A stretch of DNA of 64,000 nucleotides from the NCBI GenBank assembly GCA_030149285.1, contig JASBRU010000002.1, positions 62,001-126,000 on the forward strand, given 5' to 3'. A program made the position numbers and the translations under genes. Within the stretch, counting starts at the first letter, position 1, and each line of letters begins with the position of its first letter. Below are positions 27,719 through 39,569 of the stretch, in pieces. The notes beneath the pieces are model-generated. The model did not search any database. It was given only the letters and a program-made list of their open reading frames with translations, and was not told the origin of the DNA. Source of the stretch: Flavobacteriales bacterium. GTDB taxonomy: Bacteria; Bacteroidota; Bacteroidia; Flavobacteriales; JASBRU01.

Positions 27719-30700
27719 ATGGCGGATATTCCCACCGATAATTTAAAAAAGATTAGAAGGAGAATTACAAGAAATGTTATTCTTTCAGCTTCTGCCCTAA
27801 TTATACCAATTCTTTTGGTTACGGTTTACCTCTCCTACAGAAATGCCAAGTATGTAAAAGAAATTAATAAAGAAAAATCTGTAGCAGCATCTAATCTATT
27901 AATGAACACTATTAATGATCAGATAAAGTTTATTGAGCAAGACTTACTAGCTATTAGTCAAGGAGCTAACTTGCTTAAGTATGTAAACGGAGATAAAGCT
28001 TCTTTTAAAGCAACAGAAGATGCTTTTTACACAGAAGTGCTTCATAAACAAGGAGTTTATCAAATAAGGTTTATTAATAAAGAAGGTGTTGAGCAAATTA
28101 AAATTATTAATAGCTCGGAGGGTCCCATAAGAGACTACGGTAAACAGAATAAAGCTGATCGCTATTATTTTTATAAAACAATGGCGCTGAATAAAGAGCA
28201 AGTTTATGTTTCTAAGTTTGACTTAAATATTGAAAATGGCATTGTAGAAAAACCTTTTAGACCTGTTATAAGGTTTGCAACACCTGTTTTTGATGCCAAT
28301 GGCGATAAAGCAGGGATGGTAATTATTAATTACAATGGACAGTATATTTTAGATGAAATACAGCATGTATCTGATGAGGTAGATGCGCAGGCATATCTAA
28401 TCAATAGAAATGGTTATTGGCTTCAGTCAGACTCTATAGGTAAGGAGTGGGGTTTTATGTTAGATGATAGGAGAAATTTTGCTTTTAACACTGAGTATGT
28501 TGAAGAATGGAAACAAATAGTAAACAGCGATTATTCTAGTACAGATTTTATAACAAAAAAAGGATACTTCAATCACTATCCGGTAAAGTTTATGCTCAAC
28601 AATACCTCTGGTGTTGTAGATGAAGATTTGAGTTTGGTTGTACACGTACCCAAAGCCTTGTTGGTGGAGCAACAAAAAGTATACCTCAGACAATTAATAC
28701 CAATAGTAGCAGCACTTATATTATTGCTTATTATTGGTGCCCGCTCTTACTGGAAAAACCAAATTAGCAAAACGTTTAATGAAATAAAGATTAATACGCT
28801 TAACCAAGCTGTAAAAGAAAGCCAACAGAGTTTAGCAGCCCTGTTAGATAATACAGATGATTTAATATGGTCTATTTCTAATGACTATACATTTATAAAG
28901 TTTAATGAGCCTTTTGTAAACAGAATGCAAGAAGGGTATAAGTGGAAACCTGAAATTGGAGAATCCTTTTTTAATATCAATTTACCAAATGAGCTAGCCA
29001 ATACATGGCGCTCTTACTACAGCCAAGCTTTAGCCGGAAGGAAACTAGAGTTTGAGTACGATACTACTTATCCATCCGGAAAAACGAGGTTTAATGAGGC
29101 TAGTTTAAACCCAATTTATGATTCAGATAAAAATGTTGTAGGGGTAAGTGTTTATGATAGAGATGTAACAAATAGAGTGCTCTCTGAAGAAAACCTTAGA
29201 ATAAATACTGAACGACTAAAGCTAGCTCTATTTAATACCAAACAAGGTTTATGGGACTGGAATGTTAAAACCGGAGAGGTTTTTTATGATGATACTTGGG
29301 GAGATATTTTGGGGTATAAATTAGATGAACTGGAACAAAACATCAGCTCTATATTAAACTCTGTATTCCCTGAAGACGCTGAGTATGTAGTCAATATTAT
29401 TAACTCCTGTAAAAAAGCCGATTTTGATGGTAATTTAGAAATGGAATACCGTGCCATTAATAAAGCAGGTAATGAGGTGTGGTTGCTTACAAAAGGTAGT
29501 GTAGTAAGCAGAGATGATGATGGTAAACCATTAAGAATAATAGGAGTTAGCCAAGATATAAGCAAACGTAAATTAGAGGAACAGTTATTAAAACAGCTAC
29601 TTAAAAACGAACAAGAGTTAAATGAAGAGCTGACTGTACGCGAAGAAGAGCTAACTACTCGCGAAGAAGAACTATCACAACACGTAAAAGAAATTAGTGA
29701 GATTACCGAACGCCTGGAAGAAAGTGAAGAAAGGCTGAATGCTATTGTACAAAACTTACCTGCAGGCGCTGTATTGGTAGATAATGATAATAATGTAACC
29801 ATCAATAAACGAGTAGAAGAAATTACAGGCTATACTCAAGAAGAATTACCGGATTTAGATGGATGGTTTAATACTATTTACGGAAAAGAGGGTAAGCGAA
29901 TTAAGGAGAAGTATGAGAAGCGTAAAAAGGGTGGTTTTGAAGAAACAGTAGTATCACAAATTACCAGTAAAACAGGAGAGAAATTAGATATAGAAATTGG
30001 TGCCTACCAATTTGATAAAGGAGTAGTTTGGCTATTAGTTGATGTAACAGAAAAAATTAAAGCAGAACAAGCAACCAGAGAAGCAACAGAAAGGCTAACC
30101 CTAGCTATGGATGCCTCAAGCATTGGTACTTGGGACTGGGATTTGGTAAATAACAGTCTAAGCTGGGATGACAGAATGTTTGCTCTCTTTGGGGTGAGTA
30201 AAGATGATTTTGCTGGTGCTTATGAAGCCTATGAGCAAGCCTTGCATAAAGATGATAAAGAATGGGTTAATGAAGAGGTAGCTGCGGCAATTAATGGCGA
30301 GAAAGATTTTGATGCTACATTTAGAATTATTACCCCAAAAGGGATAAGATATATTTCTGCACGCTCTAACATCCATAGAGATGATGAAGGGAATGCTACG
30401 CGCATGGTGGGTATAAATTGGGATGTGACAGAATCTAAACTGGCAGAACAAGAGATACTACAAACTCAATCTGCTTTAAAAGAAACCCAACGTATTGCTA
30501 AAATCGGGGGTTGGGAGTATGAGGTAGATACTATGGAGTTAACTTGGGCAGAAGAAGTATATGCAATACATGACTACGAGGGCAATGATCCGCCTGACTT
30601 GGAGCGCGCACTTAAGTTTTATGATAAAGAATCTTACGAGAAAATAGGGAACTTGTTTTATCAGACTCTTAAAGACCCTAAGCCATTTGATATAGAGCTA

Positions 30701-33682
30701 GAGCTTTTTACACCCAAAGGAAACAGAAAAGATGTGCGTGTAAAAGGGGAGGCAAGGCATACAGGTGGTTACGTGCATAAAATTGTAGGGATATTCCAAG
30801 ATATTACTGAGCGCAAAGAAGCTGAAAGAGAGATTTTAAAAGCACAAGAAGCCTTAAATGATGCACAACGTATAGCAAGATTAGGTGGTTGGGAATATGA
30901 TGTTGAGCAAAATAAAATATCATGGTCTGATGAAGTATTTAAAATACATGAATATGATGGAGATGTAGAGCCTGATGTAGAAGATGCAATAGCTTTTTAT
31001 GATGAGGAGTCTTTGCCAATAATCCAAGAATGGTTTGGTGATGCGATAGAAAAAGGAAAATCATTTGAAGGGGAGTTGGTAATTATTACTGCAAAAGGCA
31101 ATAAAAAGGATGTATATACCAAAGGCGAGGCAGTAAAAGTAGACGGTAAAATAGTTAAGGTTACGGGTGTTTTTCAAGATATAACAGAGCGCAAGGAAGT
31201 AGAAAGAGCCTTACGTGAAGGAGAAAAACTATATAAGTTATTGGCAGAAAACACCAATGACTTAATTAGCTTATATGATGCTGAAGGTAATCACACATTT
31301 GCTTCTCCTTCAGTAGAGGATGTATTGGGGTATAAGCCAGAAGAGTTAATTGGGAAAAGCGGGTATGACATTATATATCCTGAAGATGTAGAGAGAGTTA
31401 AAAACGAATATCACATACCTGTTTTAAAAGAAAAAACAGATATGGTGGCTACTTACCGAGCAGTAAAGAAAAATGGAGATATAATATGGTTAGAGACTGT
31501 TATTACTCCTATTCTAGAAAATGGAGAGGTAATAAGTGTACAAACTTCATCTAGAGATATTACAGCGCAGAAAATAGCACAAGATATTATTGCTGAGAAT
31601 GAGAAAGCAATTCGTAACCTATATGAAGTAACCTCTGACTCTAGCCTTAGTTTTGAAGAGAAACTCAAAGGTATTATCAATATTGGTAGAGAACGATTCG
31701 ATTTACCGGTAGGAATACTATCTCATATTTACGGCGATAAATACGAGATTGTAGAAGTTGTTACACCTGATGATAGCATATCAAGCGGAGTAATATTTGC
31801 ATTAGGCAGTACATATTGTAGAGATACAATAGAGTGTATGCAAACCATTGCCAAGGAACATATAGGAGAGAGCGATTGGGCGTCTCACCCTGCCTATAAA
31901 GAGTTTAAGTTAGAAGCTTACTTTGCAACCCCTATAACTGTAAACGGAGAAATATACGGCACACTTAATTTTTCTAGCCCAACTCCATCTCCTGTAAAGT
32001 TTAGTGATTCAGATTTTTCGATACTTAAGCTAATGGCCAAGTGGGTAAGTAGCGAAATAGAGCAACGCCAGTTTAATCAGCAATTGATTGATGCAAAAAA
32101 TGAAGCTGAGCAAGCAGCAAAAGCAAAATCAGATTTCTTGGCAACAATGAGCCATGAAATACGAACACCTATGAATGGTGTAATAGGTATGACCAGTTTA
32201 TTACATCAGACAGAGCTGACAGATGAACAAGAAGACTTTGTAAATACTATCCGTTTAAGTGGAGATACTCTGTTAACGGTTATAAATGATATACTGGATT
32301 TCTCTAAAATTGAGTCCGGTAAAATGGATTTAGAGGAACATCCGTTTGAGTTGGAAGCAGCCATAGAGGAAACATTTGATTTGCTTTCTGCCAAGGCAAA
32401 CGAAAAACGTTTGGAACTCTATTACATGATAGAGAATGATGTGCCACAGGTGGTGCTAGGTGATGTAACTAGGCTTAGACAGATATTGATAAACTTAGTA
32501 AACAATGCAATTAAGTTTACTCATAAAGGAGAAATATTTGTGTATGTATCATCCGAAACCAAAAAAGGTAGTGCACATGATTTACATTTTCAGGTAAAAG
32601 ATACGGGTATAGGTATACCTGAAGAAAAGCAGAAAAAACTTTTCCAAGCATTCTCCCAGGTAGATTCTTCTACAACACGTAAGTATGGTGGTACCGGTTT
32701 AGGCCTGGCTATTTGCGCTCGTTTAGTAGAGATAATGAAAGGGAAAATATGGGTAGAGAGTAAAGAAGGTAAGGGGTCTACATTCCATTTTACCTTGCGT
32801 CTTAAAAAGTCTAATAAGGCTATTAAGAAAAGCTACATGAGTTCTCGCATACCTGAGCTAACAGATAAAAAAGTATTAATTGTTGATGATAATTCAACCA
32901 ACATTAAAATTCTTACCCATCAGTTTAGTAACTGGGGTATGAAGGCAGATTCTGCTACACGTGGCAAAAAGGCATTGCAAAAAATTACTAAAGATGATTA
33001 CGACTTGGTAATTATGGATTATGAAATGCCCGAAATGAATGGATTGGAAGTAGTAAAAGAAATCAGAAAGTATAAGTCTAAAGAAGAACTTCCTGTTTTA
33101 TTGGCAAGCTCAATAAACACTGAGTTAATAGATGAAAAGAAAGATGATTATTTTAATGGGAACTTTATGAAACCTATTAAACACTCTCAGCTATTTGATG
33201 TTTTACTAAAAGTTCTTGATGTTGACCTGATAGATGTAAAAGCTGATACAGATAAAAAACGAGTTAAGACTAGGTCAGTTACCGGGGCTAAATTATCAGA
33301 CGACTTCCCATTACAAATATTAGTTGCTGAGGATAATGCTGTAAACCAAAAATTAGCTTTGTTAACCTTGGCTAATATGGGTTATAGGGCAGATATAGCA
33401 GGCAATGGTTTAGAAGCAGTAGAGGCAGTAAATCGCCAAAATTATGATTTGGTATTTATGGATGTGCAAATGCCTGAGATGGATGGCTTAGAGGCTACCA
33501 AAGAAATAATAAAACATAAAGGAGATAAACGTCCTAGAATTATAGCCATGACTGCAAATGCTATGCAAGGAGATAAAGAACGTTGCCTTGCCGCAGGTAT
33601 GGATGATTATATTCCTAAGCCCATTAACTTAGAAGTTGTAGCCGGGAGCATTAAAAAGTGGGGAAAGTTAATTAAGAAATAA
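27719..33682 (+). CDS. Very large hybrid histidine kinase with PAS array and two receivers
   Basis: About 1987 residues from the ATG at 27719 (MADIPTD). A TTG 13 codons earlier is less likely. Order: TM1 (about 20-40); extracytoplasmic Cache-like sensor with '[15 protein letters not shown]' (about 45-310); TM2 ('[16 protein letters not shown]'); seven PAS/PAC units, the fifth and sixth being near-duplicates starting 'RIA(K/R)(I/L)GGWEY'; a coiled coil of E-E-L-T repeats between PAS 2 and 3; a GAF domain (about 1290-1450, '[12 protein letters not shown]'); HisKA with His about 1478 ('[10 protein letters not shown]'); HATPase ('GTGLGLAIC'); REC1 (phospho-Asp about 1766) and REC2 (Asp about 1914). 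There is no HPt domain, so a separate HPt partner or direct signalling is needed. Target unknown. Confidence 0.92.
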   Translation: MADIPTDNLKKIRRRITRNVILSASALIIPILLVTVYLSYRNAKYVKEINKEKSVAASNLLMNTINDQIKFIEQDLLAISQGANLLKYVNGDKASFKATEDAFYTEVLHKQGVYQIRFINKEGVEQIKIINSSEGPIRDYGKQNKADRYYFYKTMALNKEQVYVSKFDLNIENGIVEKPFRPVIRFATPVFDANGDKAGMVIINYNGQYILDEIQHVSDEVDAQAYLINRNGYWLQSDSIGKEWGFMLDDRRNFAFNTEYVEEWKQIVNSDYSSTDFITKKGYFNHYPVKFMLNNTSGVVDEDLSLVVHVPKALLVEQQKVYLRQLIPIVAALILLLIIGARSYWKNQISKTFNEIKINTLNQAVKESQQSLAALLDNTDDLIWSISNDYTFIKFNEPFVNRMQEGYKWKPEIGESFFNINLPNELANTWRSYYSQALAGRKLEFEYDTTYPSGKTRFNEASLNPIYDSDKNVVGVSVYDRDVTNRVLSEENLRINTERLKLALFNTKQGLWDWNVKTGEVFYDDTWGDILGYKLDELEQNISSILNSVFPEDAEYVVNIINSCKKADFDGNLEMEYRAINKAGNEVWLLTKGSVVSRDDDGKPLRIIGVSQDISKRKLEEQLLKQLLKNEQELNEELTVREEELTTREEELSQHVKEISEITERLEESEERLNAIVQNLPAGAVLVDNDNNVTINKRVEEITGYTQEELPDLDGWFNTIYGKEGKRIKEKYEKRKKGGFEETVVSQITSKTGEKLDIEIGAYQFDKGVVWLLVDVTEKIKAEQATREATERLTLAMDASSIGTWDWDLVNNSLSWDDRMFALFGVSKDDFAGAYEAYEQALHKDDKEWVNEEVAAAINGEKDFDATFRIITPKGIRYISARSNIHRDDEGNATRMVGINWDVTESKLAEQEILQTQSALKETQRIAKIGGWEYEVDTMELTWAEEVYAIHDYEGNDPPDLERALKFYDKESYEKIGNLFYQTLKDPKPFDIELELFTPKGNRKDVRVKGEARHTGGYVHKIVGIFQDITERKEAEREILKAQEALNDAQRIARLGGWEYDVEQNKISWSDEVFKIHEYDGDVEPDVEDAIAFYDEESLPIIQEWFGDAIEKGKSFEGELVIITAKGNKKDVYTKGEAVKVDGKIVKVTGVFQDITERKEVERALREGEKLYKLLAENTNDLISLYDAEGNHTFASPSVEDVLGYKPEELIGKSGYDIIYPEDVERVKNEYHIPVLKEKTDMVATYRAVKKNGDIIWLETVITPILENGEVISVQTSSRDITAQKIAQDIIAENEKAIRNLYEVTSDSSLSFEEKLKGIINIGRERFDLPVGILSHIYGDKYEIVEVVTPDDSISSGVIFALGSTYCRDTIECMQTIAKEHIGESDWASHPAYKEFKLEAYFATPITVNGEIYGTLNFSSPTPSPVKFSDSDFSILKLMAKWVSSEIEQRQFNQQLIDAKNEAEQAAKAKSDFLATMSHEIRTPMNGVIGMTSLLHQTELTDEQEDFVNTIRLSGDTLLTVINDILDFSKIESGKMDLEEHPFELEAAIEETFDLLSAKANEKRLELYYMIENDVPQVVLGDVTRLRQILINLVNNAIKFTHKGEIFVYVSSETKKGSAHDLHFQVKDTGIGIPEEKQKKLFQAFSQVDSSTTRKYGGTGLGLAICARLVEIMKGKIWVESKEGKGSTFHFTLRLKKSNKAIKKSYMSSRIPELTDKKVLIVDDNSTNIKILTHQFSNWGMKADSATRGKKALQKITKDDYDLVIMDYEMPEMNGLEVVKEIRKYKSKEELPVLLASSINTELIDEKKDDYFNGNFMKPIKHSQLFDVLLKVLDVDLIDVKADTDKKRVKTRSVTGAKLSDDFPLQILVAEDNAVNQKLALLTLANMGYRADIAGNGLEAVEAVNRQNYDLVFMDVQMPEMDGLEATKEIIKHKGDKRPRIIAMTANAMQGDKERCLAAGMDDYIPKPINLEVVAGSIKKWGKLIKK

Positions 33683-33694
33683 TCAACATTACCA

Positions 33695-34987
33695 ATGCGT
33701 ACTATTTCGCGTTTTCCGATAAGGGATATCCAAAACTTAAAATCAAAATTTATTGACTGGGCACAGCAGCATGCTGTATCTAGTATATTAGATAGCAATA
33801 GCTATAAAAATGATATATATAGTGAGTTTGATTTCGTGGTAGCGGCAGAAGCACTATCAGTTTTTAAACCACAAAACGGCAATACTTTTGACGAATTATA
33901 TGCCTATCATCAGCAACAGAATGACTGGCTTTTTGGTCATTTTTCTTATGATTTAAAAAACGAATTAGAACATTTAAGTTCTGCCAATTACGATGGTTTA
34001 GGTTGGAGTAATTGTAGCTTTTTTGTGCCTAAATGGTTGTTTTTTATAAAAGAAGATGAAGTAGAATGCCATCATCATAATCACATACAGGCTTCTCATA
34101 TAGAGAGTATGCTAAATCAGGTTTTGGAGAATGATTACTCTGCTGCTACACATTTACCTGCACCCCAAATAAAAGAGAGAGTAAGCAAGCAGGCCTACAT
34201 AGAGGCAATAGATAAACTGCATAATCACATCCAATTAGGAGATATATATGAGGTAAATTACTGCCAAGAGTTTTATGCTGAAGGCGCAAAAATTAATCCG
34301 GCTGAGGTATATAAAAAGCTATCCGCCATATCTAATGCACCCTTTAGTGCTTTGTACAAAAATGAAGGTAAGTACTTGATATCTGCAAGTCCGGAGCGCT
34401 TTATGAAGAAAAAAGGAGATACTATAATCTCACAACCCATAAAAGGCACAGCCCGAAGAGATACAGATAAAACAGTAGATGAAAAGCTGAAAGAAGATTT
34501 ATATAATAGCCAAAAAGAGCGATCAGAAAATGTAATGATTGTTGATTTGGTGCGTAATGACTTATCTCGTACAGCCCAAATGGGTACAGTAGATGTTACC
34601 GAGTTATTTGGTGTGTATAGCTTTCAGCAAGTACATCAGTTAATATCTACAGTAACATCGCAATTACACCCCGATAAAACATTTATAGATGCTATTAAAT
34701 ATGCCTACCCAATGGGCTCAATGACAGGGGCGCCCAAGGTGAGAGCTATGAAACTGATAGAGCAATACGAGTTAACAAAAAGAGGTTTGTTTTCGGGGAG
34801 TGTAGGCTATATATCACCTACAGGAGATTTTGACTTTAACGTAGTGATACGCAGTATACAATACAATGCTAGTACTCAATATTTATCTATGATGGTAGGG
34901 GGTGCAATAACTATAAATTCGGTACCCGAGTTGGAGTATGAAGAGTGTTTATTAAAAGCAAATGCACTGTTTAAAGTGTTACAATAG
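33695..34987 (+). CDS. pabB: Aminodeoxychorismate synthase component I
   Basis: A 430-residue chorismate-binding enzyme of the TrpE/PabB superfamily. Motifs visible are 'YEVNYCQEF', 'ASPERFMKK', 'SQPIKGTARR', 'ENVMIVDLVRNDLSR', 'GSMTGAPKVRAMKLIEQYE' and 'SGSVGYISPTGDFDFNVVIRSI'. 'PIKGTARR' and the shorter N-terminal region favour PabB (folate/p-aminobenzoate branch) over TrpE. It starts 12 bases after the hybrid kinase stop. No amidotransferase partner (PabA) is next to it, and a shared TrpG is common. Confidence 0.9.
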   Translation: MRTISRFPIRDIQNLKSKFIDWAQQHAVSSILDSNSYKNDIYSEFDFVVAAEALSVFKPQNGNTFDELYAYHQQQNDWLFGHFSYDLKNELEHLSSANYDGLGWSNCSFFVPKWLFFIKEDEVECHHHNHIQASHIESMLNQVLENDYSAATHLPAPQIKERVSKQAYIEAIDKLHNHIQLGDIYEVNYCQEFYAEGAKINPAEVYKKLSAISNAPFSALYKNEGKYLISASPERFMKKKGDTIISQPIKGTARRDTDKTVDEKLKEDLYNSQKERSENVMIVDLVRNDLSRTAQMGTVDVTELFGVYSFQQVHQLISTVTSQLHPDKTFIDAIKYAYPMGSMTGAPKVRAMKLIEQYELTKRGLFSGSVGYISPTGDFDFNVVIRSIQYNASTQYLSMMVGGAITINSVPELEYEECLLKANALFKVLQ

Positions 34988-35030
34988 TATTTGTGTCAAT
35001 AAAACGACAAAGCCAAGTAAAACTTCTTAG

Positions 35031-35038
35031 TACATTTG
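35031..35038 (+). promoter_or_regulatory. Bacteroidota -7 promoter element before tilS
   Basis: TACATTTG matches TAnnTTTG, 28 bases before the tilS ATG. Confidence 0.5.
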
Positions 35039-35058
35039 CCTCTATAATTCAATAGACA

Positions 35059-36390
35059 ATGCTAGACCGTTTTAAAAACTTTATGACTAATGAACTGCAC
35101 ATACCTGCTAATACTAAGGTATTGGTGGCAGTTAGTGGTGGTATAGATAGTATGGTGCTGGCATATTTGTTTAAACAGTCTGATTATGAGTTTGGTATAG
35201 CACATTGCAACTACCAGTTAAGAGGTGCAGAATCTGATGGAGATGAAACGCATGTAAGAGAATTTGCAGGTAAAAACTACATTCCTTTTTTTACCAAAAG
35301 GTTTGATACTAAGGCTGTTGCTAATGAAAATGGATGGTCTACACAAATGGCTGCCAGAGAGCTGCGTTACAAATGGTTTGAGGAAATTAGAGAGAAAAAC
35401 GGCTACGATTTAATTGCAGTTGCACATCATAGAGATGATTCTGTAGAAACATTTTTACTCAATTTGATAAGGGGTACCGGTATTGCCGGTGTTCAAGGTA
35501 TAAAAGTGCGTTATAATAAGGTGATTAGACCTTTGTTGTTTACTGATAAAGAAGAGATTACGCACTATTCTATTGTGAAAAAGATAGCATATAGAGAAGA
35601 TCAGAGTAATACCTCTTTGATGTACAAACGCAATAGAATTCGTCACCAAGTAATACCTATTTTAAAGGAGCTAAACCCTAGCTTAATCGATACTATACTT
35701 CAGAATACGGCTTATTTAACAAATGTAGAAAGGGTATATTTAAACGAAATTGAGCGTCAAAAAGAACAACTTTTACACGTAAAAGGAGATGAAATTTATA
35801 TTTCTATTGAGGGTTTAAAAGTCTTAAATCCGGCAGAAGCATATTTATATGAGTTTATAAAACCTTTTGGCTTTAAAAAGGTTGATGATATCATTAGAAA
35901 TTTAGATGGAGAGTCCGGCAAGCAATTTTTTTCTGACACACATCGACTCATAAAAGACCGAAATGAGCTAATTATTAGTCCGATTTCGGAAAATGATGCA
36001 GAAATAGAGTTTTTCATCCAAAAAGAGGATGAAAAAATAGAAAAACCTGCACAACTAAAATTCAAAACCCTACCAATAGAGAATTTTGAATTAAAAAAGA
36101 GCAAGAATTTGGCCGCTTTGGATTTTGATAAAATTGAATTCCCATTGACCTTGAGAAAATGGCAAAAAGGCGATTATTTTTTCCCCTTAGGAATGAAAGG
36201 AAAGAAAAAATTGAGTGATTTTTTTACAGATCAAAAATTATCATTGCTCGAAAAAGAAAATGCTTGGATTTTATGTTCGGGTTCAGAAATAATTTGGGTG
36301 GTAAACCAGCGTTTAGATGATAGGTTTAAAGTAACGGATAATACGAAAAAAGTATATCTTGTAGAATTAATTGAGACCTATGGAAACTGA
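35059..36390 (+). CDS. tilS: tRNA(Ile)-lysidine synthetase
   Basis: A 443-residue N-type ATP pyrophosphatase that converts C34 of tRNA-Ile(CAU) to lysidine. The PP-loop S-G-G-I-D-S is at about 26-31 ('VLVAVSGGIDSMVLAYLF'). 'HCNYQLRGAESDGDE', 'YDLIAVAHHRDDSVETFLLNLIRGTG' and 'DQSNTSLMYKRNRIRHQVIP' are all TilS signatures. The C-terminal substrate-recognition domain ends with 'LRKWQKGDYFFPLGMKGKKKLSDFFTDQK', a complete TilS C-domain motif. It overlaps the next gene by 11 bases. Confidence 0.95.
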   Translation: MLDRFKNFMTNELHIPANTKVLVAVSGGIDSMVLAYLFKQSDYEFGIAHCNYQLRGAESDGDETHVREFAGKNYIPFFTKRFDTKAVANENGWSTQMAARELRYKWFEEIREKNGYDLIAVAHHRDDSVETFLLNLIRGTGIAGVQGIKVRYNKVIRPLLFTDKEEITHYSIVKKIAYREDQSNTSLMYKRNRIRHQVIPILKELNPSLIDTILQNTAYLTNVERVYLNEIERQKEQLLHVKGDEIYISIEGLKVLNPAEAYLYEFIKPFGFKKVDDIIRNLDGESGKQFFSDTHRLIKDRNELIISPISENDAEIEFFIQKEDEKIEKPAQLKFKTLPIENFELKKSKNLAALDFDKIEFPLTLRKWQKGDYFFPLGMKGKKKLSDFFTDQKLSLLEKENAWILCSGSEIIWVVNQRLDDRFKVTDNTKKVYLVELIETYGN

Positions 36391-36871
36391 ATACCTCTAT
36401 AAAGAAAAACAATATTTAGGGCATAATAGAATGTCTATGTTACGTAGAACTGTGCTGGCAATTTTTGCTTTTGTGGCATTTTATTTTAGCCCCGAAGGTT
36501 CTGTAACATCTGATGCATACTTTGCTTTTGGTATTGTTTTGGTGGCTTCATCTATTGCGCTAATGTATGTGCTACACTTTAAAACTTTGGTTACCGAAAC
36601 CAGTATCACGCTAGATGGCTTATGGACCTCAAGAGTAGTGAAGATAGATTTGAGAGGTATTGCAGAGGTGAAAAAGATAAAATATAGCAAGTCTATTTGG
36701 AGCAGATCAGTATATAACTTGCACCGCAAAGGAGTGGTAAGGTTTCATACTTCCGGGCAAGATGCAATAGAGCTTATAGATAAAGAAGGAATGAGATATA
36801 TCATTGGTAGCCAACGTGCTAATGAGTTAAAATACATAATCAAATCACAGTTAAAGGAACTGAAAAAATAA
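36380..36871 (+). CDS. Small membrane protein, PH-like domain possible
   Basis: I place the start at the ATG of METEYLYKE inside the end of tilS; a TTG three codons upstream is less likely. The product is 163 residues. Two hydrophobic helices (about 22-38 and 44-63) are followed by a cytosolic beta-rich region ('TETSITLDGLWTSRVVKIDLRGI', 'IELIDKEGMRYIIGSQRANEL') that resembles bacterial PH (bPH2-type) domains. The resemblance is by pattern, not by a diagnostic motif. It sits in an apparent operon between tilS and the DsbD-like gene, with two bases to the latter. Function unknown. Confidence 0.72.
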   Translation: METEYLYKEKQYLGHNRMSMLRRTVLAIFAFVAFYFSPEGSVTSDAYFAFGIVLVASSIALMYVLHFKTLVTETSITLDGLWTSRVVKIDLRGIAEVKKIKYSKSIWSRSVYNLHRKGVVRFHTSGQDAIELIDKEGMRYIIGSQRANELKYIIKSQLKELKK

Positions 36872-36873
36872 AA

Positions 36874-39000
36874 ATGAAAAAGTTGATGAAAAGAGTAGTG
36901 GTGCTTAGCATATTGTTGTTTACAGTGCTATCTGTAAATGTACAAGCACAGTTTTATGACCCTGTAGAGTGGAGCTATAAAACCAATGATTTAGGAAAAG
37001 GTGAGGTAGAGCTCATATTTGTAGCTACGGTAGAGGATAACTGGCACATTTACTCTCAGTTTATGGATGAAGGAGGTCCAATTGCTACCAATTTTATGTT
37101 TACAGAAACCCCAAATTATAAGCTAATTGGTAAAGTAGAAGAGAGAGGAGAGTTGATTGCTGAGTATGATGAGAACTTTCAGATGGATGTTAAATACTAC
37201 GGAGGTTCTGTGCAGTTTGTGCAAAAGATAAAAGTACTTACCAATAAAGACTTTAAGCTAATTGCCGAGGCAGAGTATATGGCTTGTGATGATAAGCAAT
37301 GTACACCACCTAATTATGCAGATGCAGAGTTTAAAGTAAAAGGGTTTACAGGTGCAAAAATTAATAAAGTAGATGATGCAGAACCCACAGGGCAAATAGA
37401 TGAAGATGGTTTGCCTGATGAAACCTTAGAGATTGATTATACCAAAGCAAGACCTGATAATGCAGATGAAGAAATAGTAGAGGAAGATCATGCAAAGACT
37501 ATTGCCAGCTCTCATACTAGTTCTTCTGTTAATGATTCAGAAGATGAGAGTCTTACTTTATGGGTGATATTTGGTCTTGGGTTTGCAGGCGGATTAGCAG
37601 CCTTTTTTATGCCTTGTATATTTCCAATGATTCCTTTAACGGTAAGTTTTTTTACTAAGCAGAGTAAATCTAAAGGGGAGGGTATAAGAAAAGCTCTTTT
37701 ATACGGAGTCTCTATTATTGTAATTTATGTAGCAATGGGAGTTATTGTTACTCTGTCTTTTGGTGAAAATGCCCTTAGTGATCTTGCTGCAGATCCATGG
37801 TTTAACCTTGTTTTCTTTGTGATGTTTGTTGTCTTTGCTCTTTCATTTTTAGGAGCATTTGAAATAACTCTACCTTCTAAATGGGTTAATAAAGCAGATG
37901 AGGCATCAAATAAAGGTGGAGTTGTAGGTATCTTTTTTATGGCATTCACATTAGCTTTAGTATCCTTTTCATGTACGGGTCCTATAATAGGTACTCTACT
38001 ATTTGATGCGGCAAGAAATGGAGAAATAATGGGGCCGGCTGTAGGGATGTTGGGTTTTTCAACAGCGTTAGCTATTCCTTTTATATTATTTGCGGCTTTC
38101 CCAGGTTGGTTAAACTCGCTCCCAAAATCTGGTGGTTGGTTAAATATGGTGAAGGTAAGTTTAGGTTTTATTGAACTAGCAGCAGCTCTTAAATTCTTGT
38201 CAAATGCTGATATGGTTTGGCAGTTAGGAATATTAAAAAGAGAATTATTTATTGCTGCATGGGTGTCAATATTTGGTTTGCTTACAATATATCTATTAGG
38301 AGGTTTTAGAATGCCTCATGATAGCCCTTCTGAAAAAGTGTCTATTCCTAGAATGAGTTTTGCAATTGTATTTTTAATATTCACAATGTATTTACTACCA
38401 GGTATGTTTGGTGCACCTGTAAAAGCAGTAAGTGCATTTGTACCACCGGATTTTTATGCTGAAAAAAGAATAGAGGTAGCAAATTTACCTCAAGCTACAT
38501 TAAATGAAGGTGAACCAACCCCACAAGACTATGGCTCTCATCCGGAAGACTGTCCGCTTGGTTTGAGTTGTTTTCATGAATATGAAGAAGGTTTAGCTTA
38601 TGCAAAAAAAGTAAATAAGCCTATTTTATTAGACTTTACAGGTTGGACTTGTACCAACTGTAGGCAAGTAGAGAACAATGTTTGGTCTAAACCCGAAGTG
38701 TTTAATGAAATTAGTCAAGAGTTTGTGTTAATCTCTTTATATACTGATGAGAGAGATAGGTTGCCTGAAGAAGAACAATATGTATCTGAAATTACAGGAA
38801 AAAAAGTACGCACTCTGGGTAATAAGCGTAAAGAGTTTCAGGTAGAGCATTTTCAAACAAATGCATTGCCATATTATGTAATTGTTGACCACGAGTTGAA
38901 TGAAATGATTGATCCAACTGCATTTACTCAAGATGCAGTATATTATAAAGGTTGGTTAGACAAAGGCAAAAAAGAATTTTATAAAAGACAAGGCAAGTAA
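36874..39000 (+). CDS. dsbD: DsbD-like thiol:disulfide interchange protein
   Basis: A 708-residue protein that passes electrons from cytoplasmic thioredoxin to periplasmic thiols. There is a signal peptide (1-25). The N-terminal DsbD-alpha-like domain (about 27-165) has the C-D-D-K-Q-C pair. An acidic Asp/Glu-rich linker (about 180-225) is followed by eight membrane spans with the redox Cys in '[14 protein letters not shown]' and '[13 protein letters not shown]'. The C-terminal thioredoxin-fold gamma domain (about 575-708) has W-T-C-T-N-C. All six functional cysteines are present. It is larger than E. coli DsbD (about 565), as is usual in Bacteroidota. The TAA overlaps the gmhA ATG (TAATG). 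Confidence 0.9.
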   Translation: MKKLMKRVVVLSILLFTVLSVNVQAQFYDPVEWSYKTNDLGKGEVELIFVATVEDNWHIYSQFMDEGGPIATNFMFTETPNYKLIGKVEERGELIAEYDENFQMDVKYYGGSVQFVQKIKVLTNKDFKLIAEAEYMACDDKQCTPPNYADAEFKVKGFTGAKINKVDDAEPTGQIDEDGLPDETLEIDYTKARPDNADEEIVEEDHAKTIASSHTSSSVNDSEDESLTLWVIFGLGFAGGLAAFFMPCIFPMIPLTVSFFTKQSKSKGEGIRKALLYGVSIIVIYVAMGVIVTLSFGENALSDLAADPWFNLVFFVMFVVFALSFLGAFEITLPSKWVNKADEASNKGGVVGIFFMAFTLALVSFSCTGPIIGTLLFDAARNGEIMGPAVGMLGFSTALAIPFILFAAFPGWLNSLPKSGGWLNMVKVSLGFIELAAALKFLSNADMVWQLGILKRELFIAAWVSIFGLLTIYLLGGFRMPHDSPSEKVSIPRMSFAIVFLIFTMYLLPGMFGAPVKAVSAFVPPDFYAEKRIEVANLPQATLNEGEPTPQDYGSHPEDCPLGLSCFHEYEEGLAYAKKVNKPILLDFTGWTCTNCRQVENNVWSKPEVFNEISQEFVLISLYTDERDRLPEEEQYVSEITGKKVRTLGNKRKEFQVEHFQTNALPYYVIVDHELNEMIDPTAFTQDAVYYKGWLDKGKKEFYKRQGK

Positions 39001-39566
39001 TGGATAGGATTAAAGCCCACTTTACAGAAGCACAAGATGTACTCAATCAGTTTTTAAATAACCCAAAGAACTTTGAGCATATTGAACAAGCCGGACAATT
39101 GATGGTTAATTCATTAAAGCAGGGAGGTAAAATTCTTTCTTGTGGTAATGGAGGATCTTTATGTGATGCCATGCACTTTGCCGAAGAGTTGACGGGCAGA
39201 TTTAGAGATGATAGAAAAGCCTTGGGTGCCATTGCTATATCAGACCCCTCTCATATGGCATGTGTGGGCAATGATTATGGTTATGAATACGTTTTCTCTA
39301 GGTATGTAGAGGGTGTTGGTAGAGCCGGAGACGTTTTGTTAGGTATTAGCACAAGTGGTAGCTCTAAAAATGTAATAAGAGCTATAGAAGCCGCTAAAGC
39401 TGCAGGTATGAAAACAGTTTGCCTAACCGGAAAAGACGGAGGCGAGATGGCAGGTATAGCAGATGTAGAAATTAGAGCCCCAAAAACTCAATATGCAGAT
39501 AGAGCACAGGAAATACACATAAAAGTTATTCACGCCCTAATAGATTATATAGAACAACACACTTAA
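39000..39566 (+). CDS. gmhA: D-sedoheptulose-7-phosphate isomerase
   Basis: A 188-residue SIS-fold isomerase making D-glycero-D-manno-heptose 7-phosphate for the LPS core. '[23 protein letters not shown]' (ligand loop with Ser and the metal-binding His), '[21 protein letters not shown]' and '[19 protein letters not shown]' match GmhA, and '[15 protein letters not shown]' supplies the final metal ligands. Length is standard. The start codon overlaps the DsbD-like stop by one base. With kdsD and lptB it adds to the LPS content of the window. Confidence 0.93.
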   Translation: MDRIKAHFTEAQDVLNQFLNNPKNFEHIEQAGQLMVNSLKQGGKILSCGNGGSLCDAMHFAEELTGRFRDDRKALGAIAISDPSHMACVGNDYGYEYVFSRYVEGVGRAGDVLLGISTSGSSKNVIRAIEAAKAAGMKTVCLTGKDGGEMAGIADVEIRAPKTQYADRAQEIHIKVIHALIDYIEQHT

Positions 39567-39569
39567 ACC

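Noticed and set aside
29284-29805. 173-codon Ser/Leu-rich minus-strand frame inside the hybrid kinase
   Set aside because: The Ser-rich text is the reverse complement of the Glu-rich coiled coil, not a real protein.
34988-35058. tRNA gene in intergenic spacers
   Set aside because: I looked through the larger spacers for T-loop and acceptor patterns and found none.
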